Shown: positions 53,929 through 62,520, counted from the stretch's first letter. The stretch is DNA of 64,000 nt from Microbacterium oleivorans NBRC 103075 (GCF_001552475.1 NZ_BCRG01000012.1:60454-124453), one strand, 5' to 3'. Translations and numbers: made by a program. Notes: a model not told the origin generated them from the letters alone.

Positions 53929-55277
53929 CGCAGATCTTCGTCCTCAACTCGGCGTACGGCCTCATGACCGCGGTGGCCGCGATGGATGCCGGGGCTGTCC
54001 CCGCCTCGACGTCGGGCCGCATCCTCGTCGCCGTGAACGCGGCGATCATCCCGGAGGCCGGCGACGGCATCGTCGACGCGCCACACCTCGCGAGCTTGCG
54101 TTCCCGCTTCGACCGCGTCGTCGACCTCAACGAGCTGCTCGCGCCGGAGCGGCCCCCGCACTGGAGAGTCACGACGGGCCAGGCTCCCGTCCTGCAACGC
54201 CTGCTGCGCCAAGCGTGGGAGATCGGCGACGGCGAGGTCGAACTGTTCCTGCAGAGCCCGCAGGTCGCGCCGTCCCGCGTCTTCATCGACGTCTTCACCG
54301 GAGCGCCGGTGTCGATCGTCGGCGACGGCCTCATGACGTACTCGCCCATCCGCAACCGGTGGCCGCACACCGTCGCCGGACGCGTCGTCGGCGTGGTCTA
54401 CGCCGACACGGTCCCCGGCGTCGAGCCGCTGCTGTTCGCCGGAACGGAACGGCTGCCCGTTGCGCCCGAGGCGCTCCGTACGGTGATCGACGAGGTCGCC
54501 GACGCCACCGACGATCCCGACATCGACGCACTCACCACCCTCGAACGTCCCGCGCTGATCCTGGGGCAGTACCTCTCCGCGCTGAAACTCATCACACCGG
54601 ACGAAGAGCTGCAGATGCAGTGCGAGATGATCGACCGGGCCCTCGAGTGGTCACCCGGTTCGATCGTGTTCAAGCCGCACCCGTCCGCGGCCCCTGCGCT
54701 CATCGACGACCTCGCCGCGCACGCCGCCACCCGCGGCGTGGCCTTCGCGGTGTTCCGGGGCGGCACGCCCGCCGAGGTGCTCGCCCTGCGGCTGCCGTTC
54801 GTCGGAGCGGTGGCGGGGTTCTCGACCGCGCTTCCCACACTGCAGGCGCTGACCGGACTGCCCATCGCCGCCGTCGGAACCGAACTGCTGCTGCAGCGAC
54901 TGCGCCCGTACGAGAACGGCAACCGCATCCCGGTGACGATCATCGACGCGCTCACCCGGCCCGACTCGCCGTACCAGGGCGAGCGGATGCAGCATCTCGT
55001 CGACGCCGTCGGGTACGCGATGCAACCGGTCATCGCCGCGCACCTCCGTCCACGGGCCGAGGAGTTCCTGGCGGTGGCCTCGGCCGGGGAGCGGCACCGC
55101 TACTTCGCCCACACGCGGCTGAGTTCGCTCGGGCTCCACGGCGGTACCCGCCCCGGGTTGCTCGCCCGGGCGCTGGGTCCCCGCGACGGTGCGAGCCGCA
55201 TCACCGAGATCCAACTGGCGATCCGCGGTGCGCGGCGTCGAGGCAAGCGGGCCTGGAAGGCCATTCGAGGAGGATGA
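53925..55277 (+). CDS. Alpha-2,8-polysialyltransferase-family glycosyltransferase
   Basis: 450 residues. It has the bacterial sialyltransferase signature of the GT-B fold: GDG at 133-135 (SIVGDGLMTYSP), HP at 252-253 (VFKPHPSAAP) and ST at 300-301 (GFSTALPTL). The start MTQIFVLNSAYGLMTAVAAM is typical of the polysialyltransferase family. The enzyme would use the CMP-nonulosonate made by the next genes to build a surface glycan. It overlaps both neighbours by four bases. Confidence 0.82.
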   Translation: MTQIFVLNSAYGLMTAVAAMDAGAVPASTSGRILVAVNAAIIPEAGDGIVDAPHLASLRSRFDRVVDLNELLAPERPPHWRVTTGQAPVLQRLLRQAWEIGDGEVELFLQSPQVAPSRVFIDVFTGAPVSIVGDGLMTYSPIRNRWPHTVAGRVVGVVYADTVPGVEPLLFAGTERLPVAPEALRTVIDEVADATDDPDIDALTTLERPALILGQYLSALKLITPDEELQMQCEMIDRALEWSPGSIVFKPHPSAAPALIDDLAAHAATRGVAFAVFRGGTPAEVLALRLPFVGAVAGFSTALPTLQALTGLPIAAVGTELLLQRLRPYENGNRIPVTIIDALTRPDSPYQGERMQHLVDAVGYAMQPVIAAHLRPRAEEFLAVASAGERHRYFAHTRLSSLGLHGGTRPGLLARALGPRDGASRITEIQLAIRGARRRGKRAWKAIRGG

Positions 55278-56440
55278 CCGTGGCCGCCACCGTCGAGACG
55301 ATCGCCATCATTCCCGCCCGGGGCGGGTCGAAGGGTGTGCCGGGCAAGAACGTGGCTCGCGTCGGCGGCATCCCGCTCATCGCCCGCGCGGTCCGCGCGG
55401 CCCTCTCGTCCGGCGTCATCGATCTCGTCGTGGTCTCGACCGACGATGCGGTCATCGCATCCGCCGCTCGGACAGCGGGTGCCCGGGTGGTCGAGCGGCC
55501 CACCGAGATCTCGGGAGACACGGCGAGCTCCGAGAGCGCGCTGCTGCACGCCCTCGACACCCTCGCCGCGGACGGCATCGCCCCGCGAGTGACGGCGTTC
55601 CTGCAGGCGACGAGCCCGTTCATCCCCTCCGACGCGCTGCGCGACGCCGTCGCCGCTGTCCGCGACGGTCGGGCCGATAGTGCGTTCTCTGCGCGGGAGA
55701 GCTACGAGTTCGTCTGGCGACGGGATGCCGACGGTGCGGCAGCGGCCATCGCCCACGACGCCGCGCATCGCCCGCGCCGACAGGACCGCGACCCGCACTT
55801 CGTAGAGACCGGCGCCTTCTACGTGTTCACGACAGCGGGCTTCCGCGCCGCGCGACACCGTTTCTTCGGACGCACCGAGATCGTCGAGGTACCGGAGGCG
55901 ACCGCGATCGAGATCGACGACCCGGGCCAGCTCCGTGCCGCGCAGGCGCTCGCCCCCCTCGTCGATCCGCCCGAGCCGCTCGCCGCGAGAGTCGTCGTGA
56001 CCGACTTCGACGGCGTCCACACCGATGACACCGCCTGGGTGGATGCCACCGGCACCGAGCACGTGCGGGTCAGCCGCTCCGACGGCATGGGCGTCGCTCT
56101 GCTCCGGCGGGCCGGGGTGCCCGTGCTGATCCTGTCGACCGAGCAGAACGCGGTGGTGCGGGCGCGCGCCGAGAAGCTGCAGGTCGAGGTGATCCACGGA
56201 GTCGACGACAAGGCATCCGTCTTGCGTCAGTGGGCCGCGGACCGCGGTGTCGATCTTGCCGAGACCGCCTACCTCGGCAACGACGTCAACGACCTCGCCG
56301 CCATGGCGCTCGTCGGGTGGCCGGTCGCCGTCGCCGACGCTCGGCCCGACGTTCTGGCTGCCGCTCGGGTCGTCCTGGCGCGCGACGGCGGCGACGGCGC
56401 AGTGCGCGAACTGGCCGACCGCGTGCTCGCCGCCCGCTGA
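55274..56440 (+). CDS. neuA: CMP-nonulosonate cytidylyltransferase fused to HAD (KdsC-like) phosphatase
   Basis: 388 residues. The N-terminal half is an acylneuraminate cytidylyltransferase with IIPARGGSKGVPGKNV (13-27) and the LQATSPF motif. The C-terminal half (about 240-388) is a complete KdsC-type HAD domain with D244 and D246 in TDFDGVHTDD, LSTEQN, a conserved Lys in DDKASVL and YLGNDVNDLA. It would dephosphorylate a nonulosonate 9-phosphate and activate the product with CTP. The same domain order occurs in animal CMAS. The ATG overlaps the previous stop; a GTG six bases downstream has better GAGGAGG spacing. Confidence 0.88.
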   Translation: MTVAATVETIAIIPARGGSKGVPGKNVARVGGIPLIARAVRAALSSGVIDLVVVSTDDAVIASAARTAGARVVERPTEISGDTASSESALLHALDTLAADGIAPRVTAFLQATSPFIPSDALRDAVAAVRDGRADSAFSARESYEFVWRRDADGAAAAIAHDAAHRPRRQDRDPHFVETGAFYVFTTAGFRAARHRFFGRTEIVEVPEATAIEIDDPGQLRAAQALAPLVDPPEPLAARVVVTDFDGVHTDDTAWVDATGTEHVRVSRSDGMGVALLRRAGVPVLILSTEQNAVVRARAEKLQVEVIHGVDDKASVLRQWAADRGVDLAETAYLGNDVNDLAAMALVGWPVAVADARPDVLAAARVVLARDGGDGAVRELADRVLAAR

Positions 56441-56545
56441 GCGCACGCATCCGACAGCCAGTCGTCCGGTCCTCGCCATCCGGGGTTCATCCGTCATTCA
56501 CAGTCCGAACCCACGCTGTGAGAAGTACCGACGAAAGGACTCGCC

Positions 56546-57418
56546 ATGACGGTGACCATTGGAAACCACGTACTCGGCGGCGGACACCCCGTGTACGTCA
56601 TCGCCGAGATCGGCCTCAACCACAATGGTGATGTCGAGCTCGCCAAGCGGCTGATCGATGTCGCTGCGAACGCCGGCGCCAACGCCGTCAAGTTCCAGAA
56701 GCGCACGCCCGAGATCGCCACCCCCGTGCACATGCGCGACACCCCCCGCGACACTCCGTGGGGCACCATGACCTACCTCGAGTACCGCTACCGCGTCGAG
56801 TTCAACCGTGAGCAGTACGTCGAGATCGGCGACTACGCGACCATGCGCGGCCTCGACTGGTTCGCCTCGCCGTGGGACGTCCCGAGCGTGGACTTCCTCG
56901 AGGACCTGGGTGTCGTCGCCCACAAGGTCGCCTCGGCGAGCCTCACCGACGTCGAGCTCCTCGAAGCCCTGCGGGCCACCGGTAAGCCCGTCATCCTCTC
57001 GACCGGGATGTCGACGATCGACCAGATCGACCGCGCGCTCGAGGTCCTCGGCACCGACCGCACGGTCCTCATGCACGCGACGTCGACCTACCCGATGGAG
57101 CCGGAAGAGGCGAACATCAAGATGATCGCGTCGCTCCGCGACCGCTACGCCGGCATCCCCGTCGGCTACTCGGGTCACGAGCGGGGTCTGCAGATCTCCC
57201 TCGCTGCCGTCTCCCTCGGCGCCGTCGCGGTGGAGCGTCACATCACCCTCGACCGCACCATGTGGGGCTCGGACCACGCGGCTTCGCTCGAGCCCGCGGG
57301 CCTCGAGCACCTCGTCCGCGACATCCGTGTCATCGAGACGGCTCTCGGCGACGGCGTCAAGCGCATCTACGACGGTGAGCTGGCTCCGATGGCGAAGCTG
57401 CGCCGCGTTCCGGCCTGA
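56546..57418 (+). CDS. neuB: NeuB-family nonulosonic acid synthase without SAF domain
   Basis: 290 residues, with AAAGGA upstream of the ATG. TIM-barrel motifs are AEIGLNHNGDVELAKRLIDV, VKFQKR, PWGTMTYLEYRYRVEF, HKVASASLTDVELLEAL and STGMSTIDQID. Metal-binding His are H211 (GYSGHERG) and H232 (ERHITLD), spaced as in meningococcal NeuB. It condenses PEP with a hexose or N-acylhexosamine (or its 6-phosphate). The protein ends at MAKLRRVPA where about 60 residues of C-terminal antifreeze-like (SAF) domain would normally follow. Its stop overlaps the next start. Confidence 0.88.
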   Translation: MTVTIGNHVLGGGHPVYVIAEIGLNHNGDVELAKRLIDVAANAGANAVKFQKRTPEIATPVHMRDTPRDTPWGTMTYLEYRYRVEFNREQYVEIGDYATMRGLDWFASPWDVPSVDFLEDLGVVAHKVASASLTDVELLEALRATGKPVILSTGMSTIDQIDRALEVLGTDRTVLMHATSTYPMEPEEANIKMIASLRDRYAGIPVGYSGHERGLQISLAAVSLGAVAVERHITLDRTMWGSDHAASLEPAGLEHLVRDIRVIETALGDGVKRIYDGELAPMAKLRRVPA

Positions 57419-58758
57419 TGATGCACGGTGACCGTCCGGGACGCATGCGCGTCGTCGCGATCGCCGACGCCGACTCCTTCGTGAAGTGGTCGGCGGCGCT
57501 CATCGACTCCGCGCCGTCGGTGGACCCGCACCTGCTGCTCGTGCAGACGCCCCTTGTGGTGAGCGTCGCTCAGGAGCACGCAGCGCTGGCGGGCACCGGC
57601 ATCCGTCCCGAGGCGGTCACCCGCGTCGGCCACGACGACATCGCCGAGTGGCTGTCGCGAGACCGCCCCGACGTTGTCGTCATCGGCGGTCGCGGCCCGT
57701 TCGTGCGACTCGTGATGCGTCAGATCGACCGTGTCACCCCGCGGCCCGTGGTCGTCTCGGGGCTTCCCGGGGTGTCGATCCCCGCTCAGCGCGGCGCGGC
57801 GCTCTACCGCCGGCACTGCGACCTGATGGTGATCCACTCGCGGCGCGAGCATCGCGCGTTCACGCAGCTGGCCGACCGGCTCGGGATCACGCTGCCGCTG
57901 GGTCTCGCCACGCTGCCTTTCGCCCGCCCCGCGCACGAGAGCGCCGGTGGCACCGACCTCGTCTTCGCCGCGCAGGCGATCGTGCCGCGCGAGCCGGAGG
58001 AGCGCCGGGCACTCGCCGAGATCCTCCGCGCCGCCGCGCTCGCCGACCCGAGTCGTCGCGTCGTGCTCAAACTGCGCTCGCGCCCCGAGCTCGGTGAGAC
58101 CGAGACCCACTTCGAACGCACCGAGCTCACCGACCTGCTGCGCGACCGCCCCGACAACCTCGTCTTCTCGCACGAGCCGATGTCGCGGGCGCTCGAGACC
58201 GCCGAGGGTCTGGTCACGGTCAGCTCGACGGCCGCCATCGAGGCGATGGCGATGGGCGTCCCCGTCATCGCGCTCACCACCTTCGGTGTCTCGAAGAGCC
58301 ACCTCAACACGGTCTTCATCGGCAGTGGGGTGCAGGGGGATGCCGCGGATGTGATCGCGCGGCGGTTCCGGCATCCTCACCCCGCCTGGCTGGCCGACAA
58401 CTACTTCCACGACCCGAGCGAGTCCACCTGGTGGTCGGACGTCGAGCGACTGGTCGAGCTCCGGCGCCGCGAGGCGCTGCCGCCCCGGTTCGTACCGATC
58501 GCCCGCGGCGGTGCGCTGCACGAGGCGTGGCAGCGCAAGGCCGTCCTCGGGGCGGAGGACCGCACCCTCACGGGCGCCGTCGCGTTCGCCGTCGGCACGC
58601 CGCTCGTCTGGTCGATCCTCACGGCGCGCAAGGTGCTGGGGCGGCGCGGAGCGGAGTCGTGGTTCGACTCCGACAGCGACATCACGGTCACGACCGCGAG
58701 GTATCAGGACCCGATCGTCCGTCCGCGCCGATCGGTCCTCGCCACCGTCATCGATTGA
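57418..58758 (+). CDS. DUF6716-type putative glycosyltransferase
   Basis: 446 residues; ATG at 57418 overlapping the neuB stop, with a second ATG at 57421. The protein looks GT-B-like: VVAIADADSFVKWSAALIDS at the start, LVTVSSTAAIEAMAMGVPVI as donor-binding helix, and a basic C-terminal tail. It matches the family labelled DUF6716 beside nonulosonate genes (recalled). It probably attaches or extends the nonulosonate polymer. Its end overlaps the following minus-strand gene by 11 bases. Confidence 0.75.
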   Translation: MMHGDRPGRMRVVAIADADSFVKWSAALIDSAPSVDPHLLLVQTPLVVSVAQEHAALAGTGIRPEAVTRVGHDDIAEWLSRDRPDVVVIGGRGPFVRLVMRQIDRVTPRPVVVSGLPGVSIPAQRGAALYRRHCDLMVIHSRREHRAFTQLADRLGITLPLGLATLPFARPAHESAGGTDLVFAAQAIVPREPEERRALAEILRAAALADPSRRVVLKLRSRPELGETETHFERTELTDLLRDRPDNLVFSHEPMSRALETAEGLVTVSSTAAIEAMAMGVPVIALTTFGVSKSHLNTVFIGSGVQGDAADVIARRFRHPHPAWLADNYFHDPSESTWWSDVERLVELRRREALPPRFVPIARGGALHEAWQRKAVLGAEDRTLTGAVAFAVGTPLVWSILTARKVLGRRGAESWFDSDSDITVTTARYQDPIVRPRRSVLATVID

Positions 58759-59875
58759 AGAGCACGCCGAAGAACCCGCTCTGCGCGGCGAAAACGAGCG
58801 CGACGATCAGGACGATGACGATCGACGCCCACGGGATACCCGCCTTCAGCCGTCTCCCGCGGGGCGCGACGCCCGGCGGCGGGCGCAGCGCCTCGACCGG
58901 TGCCGTGAAGGGCAAGGGGGCCGCAACGCCACCCGTCGGAACGGATGCCGGGGCCGCGGCATCCGTCAGCGCCAGTCGGTCGTCGCGCCACCGTTCCCAC
59001 TGACCGAGCTTGTCGAACAGTGCGCCGACGACGGAGAACAACCACGCCCACGTGCGCGGGTCGAGGGTCGAGAAGTCACGTTTGGCGTAGAGGAAGAGCC
59101 AGTCGTCGACGATCTCGACGTCGAGTTGAGCGGCGTTGTCGATGAAGCGCGCCATGATGTCGGGCGTGAAGAGGTAGAGCGCGTCCTGCTCGTACCCCTC
59201 GGGGCAGTAGAGCGCGAAGTGCTTGTCGAAATCGCCCTCGAGTCGCAGCCGCTGGCTCCTGTCGAACGCCTGCGGGAGATTCGAGCCGAACAGGGCGTTG
59301 TTGCCCTCAGCGTCGAGCACGATGTGCGGCAGCGGGGTCCCGAGGCGGATGGCGACGTAGCCCCAGCGATGGGTCGTCTGGTTCTTGCCCGACCCTGTGG
59401 TGTACCGGTAGTTGGCGAACTCGACGAGCCGGGGCTTCTCGCCGCGGAGGATGTCTCTCGCCTTGCGGGAGTGGCCGTGCGAGAAGATCATGCCCGGAAG
59501 AGGCGGGGCGGATGCCTCGGGGTACCAGGTCATCCCGTTCGCCCGCGCGAAGTGGTCGAGGCGGTACGCGCGCTCCGCCGAGCCGCGGACGCCGCGGACG
59601 ATGAGTGCCGCCGCGGCCACACCGATCACGCCGAGGATGACGAACGAGCCGACCGCGCCCAGGGTTCTGCTGCCGTCGGCCACCATCGCGGTGACGAGGC
59701 CTCCGACCAGGGTGATCGCGAAAGTCGCGAAGATCGCGGCGACGACGACACCGATGACGATCGCGATGACGCCCGAGCCCCCCGGCGCCCGCCCCGACGC
59801 GGCGAGCTGCTTGCGATATGCGGCGACGGTCGCGCGATCGACCGGATCGGTGAGGGGGCGGGCGTCGAACTCCAT
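58748..59875 (-). CDS. Uncharacterised membrane protein
   Basis: 375 residues. Two N-terminal membrane spans (about 34-65 and 75-95), a large cytoplasmic domain (about 100-330) with HIVLDAEGNNALFGSNLP, and one C-terminal span (about 350-370). No signature recognised; it resembles DUF3137-like membrane proteins only in topology. The ATG has a TACCGT -10 at leaderless spacing. It is convergent with the nonulosonate cluster. Confidence 0.75.
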   Translation of the reverse strand: MEFDARPLTDPVDRATVAAYRKQLAASGRAPGGSGVIAIVIGVVVAAIFATFAITLVGGLVTAMVADGSRTLGAVGSFVILGVIGVAAAALIVRGVRGSAERAYRLDHFARANGMTWYPEASAPPLPGMIFSHGHSRKARDILRGEKPRLVEFANYRYTTGSGKNQTTHRWGYVAIRLGTPLPHIVLDAEGNNALFGSNLPQAFDRSQRLRLEGDFDKHFALYCPEGYEQDALYLFTPDIMARFIDNAAQLDVEIVDDWLFLYAKRDFSTLDPRTWAWLFSVVGALFDKLGQWERWRDDRLALTDAAAPASVPTGGVAAPLPFTAPVEALRPPPGVAPRGRRLKAGIPWASIVIVLIVALVFAAQSGFFGVLFNR

Positions 59876-59881
59876 GCGGCC

Positions 59882-59887
59882 ACGGTA
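59882..59887 (-). promoter_or_regulatory. -10 element TACCGT of a leaderless membrane-protein gene
   Basis: Minus-strand TACCGT followed by six bases and the ATG. Confidence 0.5.
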
Positions 59888-59948
59888 TCGAAAGCGCCAC
59901 CCCGCGCAGGGATCGACCTCGCGGGGTGGCGCGGGGAGCCGGTTTCTG

Positions 59949-60409
59949 TCAGGCCTGCGCCGCTCGCACGTCGACGACCCACGTCACACCGAAGCGGTCC
60001 GTGAGCATGCCGAAGCCGGCGCTCCACGGCGGGCAGCGAGCGGCTCGATGACGGTCGCGCCGTCGGCGAGGGCGTCCCAGCGGGCCGAGACCTCATCGAG
60101 CGTGTCGCCCTGGAGCGAGACGAAGAACGCACGGTCGGTGATCGTGGCGCCGTTCTCGCGGCGGGTCGACCCGGCGACCGCCGCAGCGCCGCGTGTCTCG
60201 CGCGGTACGTCGTACGCCATGAGGCGGAAGCCGTCGGCCGCGACGAGGATGCCGAACACCACCTTCTCGGCGCCGGGGGCCTCGGCGGGCATGCCGACCT
60301 GTGCGTAGGTCGTCGTCGAGACGGTGCCGTCGAACACCCGGCCGTAGAACTCGAGAGCGGCGCGAGCGTCGCCGTGGAAGTTGAGGTGCGTTGTCGTGGA
60401 GAGGGTCAT
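59949..60409 (-). pseudogene. VOC (PhnB-like) gene with a frameshift near its 3' end
   Basis: The frame starting at 60409 encodes LNFHGDARAALEFYGRVFDG and continues as a normal VOC protein to VIEPLAA, then runs into unrelated residues and stops at 59984. In the next frame the expected ending WSAGFGMLTDRFGVTWVVDV continues to a stop at 59949. A one-base indel at about 60026-60045 therefore splits the gene. It may be a real pseudogene, a phase variant or an assembly error. It is divergent from a WYL regulator. Confidence 0.8.
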
Positions 60410-60499
60410 GATCGTCCTTCGGTCGGGGGCTGACTGCCTGAGACCACTCTTCGCGTCGTACAGGACCGTTTCTGTCCGCTTCTCCCGCAGGATGGAGGA

Positions 60500-61453
60500 A
60501 TGTCGTCACCGTCGCACCGGATGCTGGATCTGCTGTCCGTCCTGCAGTCCCGCCGCGACTGGGGAGGGCAGGAGTTGGCCGACCGGTTGGGGGTGACCGT
60601 CAGAACCGTCCGCCGCGACGTCGACCGGCTGCGCGACCTCGGCTACGCCATCAGCGCGGCGAAGGGTCCCTACGGCGGGTATCGCCTCGCGCCCGGTGAC
60701 GAACTGCCACCCCTTCTCTTCGATGACGAGCAGGCGGTGGCGATCGCCGTCGCGCTGCAGGCGGCATCCGGTGTCGACATCACGGATGCCGCGGCCCGGG
60801 CCCTCGCGACGATGCGGCAGGTCATGCCGTCGCACCTGCGGCACCGGCTCGACGGCATCCGCTTCGATTCCGGGGCGCCGGCCGCGCCGGTCTCGGTCGA
60901 TGCCCTCGAACTAGTGAGCGTCGCGACCCGTGAGCGCAGAACGCTCCGTTTCGACTACGGCGACGAGACGGACGCTCCCGCTCGCCGAGCCGAGCCCCAC
61001 GCCGTCGTCGCGCGGGATGGCCGCTGGTACGTCGTCGCCTGGGACCTGGATGCCGAGGACTGGCGCATCCTGCGCCTCGACAGACTGCGCCCGCGATCGG
61101 GTGGCGGTGTTCCGTTCGCGCCGCGCGCGATTCCGACCGGCGATGCGCGGACGTTCCTCTCGGCCCGGTTCAAGGGTTCCGAAGCGGGCGACCGCTGGCC
61201 CGTGACGGGCGAGATCGCGCTGCCGCTAGCGGCCCGGCGGATCGCTCCGTGGCTGGGCGACGCCGAGCTGGAAGAGCGAGCCGACGGCACCTGCCTCGTA
61301 CGCGTCGGCTCGTGGTCGTGGGCCGGAGTGCTCGCCTGGGCTGTGCGGTTCGACGTGCCGTTCGACGTCGTCGGGCCGGCTGCGCTCGTCGACGCGGCCA
61401 CCGAGATGAGCCGTCGGATCGCGTCGTCGGTGGAAGGGACCGCCATCCGCTAG
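60500..61453 (+). CDS. WYL-domain (YafY/DeoR-like) regulator
   Basis: 317 residues, with GGAGG upstream of the ATG. An N-terminal winged helix (about 5-60, GGQELADRLGVTVRTVRRDV) is followed by a WYL domain (about 135-220: RTLRFDYGDE, WYVVAWDLDAEDWRILRLDR) and a C-terminal extension. WYL domains bind nucleic-acid or small-molecule effectors. It is divergent from the VOC gene, which it probably controls. Confidence 0.9.
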   Translation: MSSPSHRMLDLLSVLQSRRDWGGQELADRLGVTVRTVRRDVDRLRDLGYAISAAKGPYGGYRLAPGDELPPLLFDDEQAVAIAVALQAASGVDITDAAARALATMRQVMPSHLRHRLDGIRFDSGAPAAPVSVDALELVSVATRERRTLRFDYGDETDAPARRAEPHAVVARDGRWYVVAWDLDAEDWRILRLDRLRPRSGGGVPFAPRAIPTGDARTFLSARFKGSEAGDRWPVTGEIALPLAARRIAPWLGDAELEERADGTCLVRVGSWSWAGVLAWAVRFDVPFDVVGPAALVDAATEMSRRIASSVEGTAIR

Positions 61454-61456
61454 ACT
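61451..61456 (+). promoter_or_regulatory. Possible -10 of the rpsF operon
   Basis: TAGACT overlaps the WYL-gene stop codon, about 110 bases before rpsF. No convincing -35 element is visible. Confidence 0.4.
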
Positions 61457-61516
61457 GTTGTGGTTGTCCGTCTGCGCTCATGCGCGGAATCACCGGACAC
61501 GTGCATCAACCCTCCT

Positions 61517-61539
61517 GATGCCGGGAAATGCTCGGCATC
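61517..61539 (+). promoter_or_regulatory. Leader hairpin upstream of rpsF
   Basis: GATGCCG and CGGCATC pair around a nine-base loop in the rpsF 5' leader. In other bacteria S6-S18 binds a hairpin in this place to repress its own operon; here the match is positional only. Confidence 0.4.
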
Positions 61540-61565
61540 CGTTCTAGTCCGAAGGAGGTGGGTTA

Positions 61566-61931
61566 GTGACGCACATCCACCAGTACGAACTCATGGTCAT
61601 CCTCGACCCCGAGATCGACGAGCGCCAGGTCGCTCCCAAGCTCGACGGTTTCCTCAAGGTCATCACCGCAGACGGTGGCACCATTGACAACGTCGACGTC
61701 TGGGGCAAGCGCCGTCTCGCCTACGAGATCCAGAAGAAGAACGAGGGCATCTACGCCGTCGTCAACTTCACCGGCACCAGCGACGCCACGAAGGAGCTCG
61801 ACCGTCAGCTCAAGCTGAACGAGCAGATCATGCGCACCAAGGTTCTCCGCGCAGAAGAGGCGATCGCTCTGGTCGCCGCCGAGAAGGAGCGTGCCGACGC
61901 CAAGGCCGCCCGCAAGGCTGCGAAGGCCTAA
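61566..61931 (+). CDS. rpsF: 30S ribosomal protein S6
   Basis: 121 residues from GTG with GAAGGAGG nine bases upstream. It has the S6 core [20 protein letters not shown] and [20 protein letters not shown], with a C-terminal Ala/Lys tail. It binds 16S rRNA with S18. First gene of rpsF-ssb-rpsR-rplI. Confidence 0.97.
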   Translation: MTHIHQYELMVILDPEIDERQVAPKLDGFLKVITADGGTIDNVDVWGKRRLAYEIQKKNEGIYAVVNFTGTSDATKELDRQLKLNEQIMRTKVLRAEEAIALVAAEKERADAKAARKAAKA

Positions 61932-61936
61932 GGCTC

Positions 61937-62467
61937 ATGGCCGGCGAGACCATCATCACGGTCGTGGGAAACCTCACGGCGGACCCCGAGCTGCGGTACA
62001 CGCAGAACGGCCTCCCCGTCGCGAACTTCACGATCGCATCGACGCCGCGCAGCTTCGACCGTCAAGCCAACGAGTGGAAGGACGGCGAAGCGCTGTTCAT
62101 GCGCGCGTCGGTCTGGCGCGAGTTCGCTGAGCACGTCGCAGGCTCGCTCACCAAGGGCATGCGGGTCGTCGCGACCGGTCGCCTGAAGCAGCGCTCCTAC
62201 CAGGACCGCGAAGGCAACAACCGCACCGCGATCGAGCTGGAGGTCGACGAGATCGGCCCCTCGCTCCGGTACGCGACTGCCCAGGTCACCCGCGCCGCGT
62301 CCAGCGGTGGCAATGGTGGCGGCGGCGGTGGCGGGAGCTTCGGCGGCGGTCAGCAGCAGTCGCGTCCGCAGGTGCAGGCAGACGAGCCCTGGGCGACGCC
62401 CGGGACTTCGGCGCCCGACGCCTGGAGCGCGCCCGGGACGAGCTACGGCGACGACACCCCGTTCTGA
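61937..62467 (+). CDS. ssb: Single-stranded DNA-binding protein
   Basis: 176 residues: OB fold (about 1-115, [20 protein letters not shown]), a Gly/Gln-rich linker, and an acidic tip DDTPF that binds partner proteins. It is five bases after rpsF. Needed in replication and repair. Confidence 0.97.
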   Translation: MAGETIITVVGNLTADPELRYTQNGLPVANFTIASTPRSFDRQANEWKDGEALFMRASVWREFAEHVAGSLTKGMRVVATGRLKQRSYQDREGNNRTAIELEVDEIGPSLRYATAQVTRAASSGGNGGGGGGGSFGGGQQQSRPQVQADEPWATPGTSAPDAWSAPGTSYGDDTPF

Positions 62468-62477
62468 TTCGAATTCC

Positions 62478-62500
62478 GGATGCCGCGGGCTGCGGCATCC
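62478..62500. repeat. Inverted GGATGCCGC pair in the ssb-rpsR gap
   Basis: GGATGCCGC, a five-base loop and GCGGCATCC form a perfect nine-bp hairpin between ssb and rpsR. It may tune relative expression or act as a weak terminator within the operon. Confidence 0.6.
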
Positions 62501-62520
62501 ACATCTCTTAAGGAAGACAC

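Noticed and set aside
52951..58758. Horizontal transfer of the nonulosonate cluster on a mobile element
   Set aside because: Codon style, GC and GGATGCC frequency match the rest of the window, and there are no transposase, integrase or attachment repeats at its edges.
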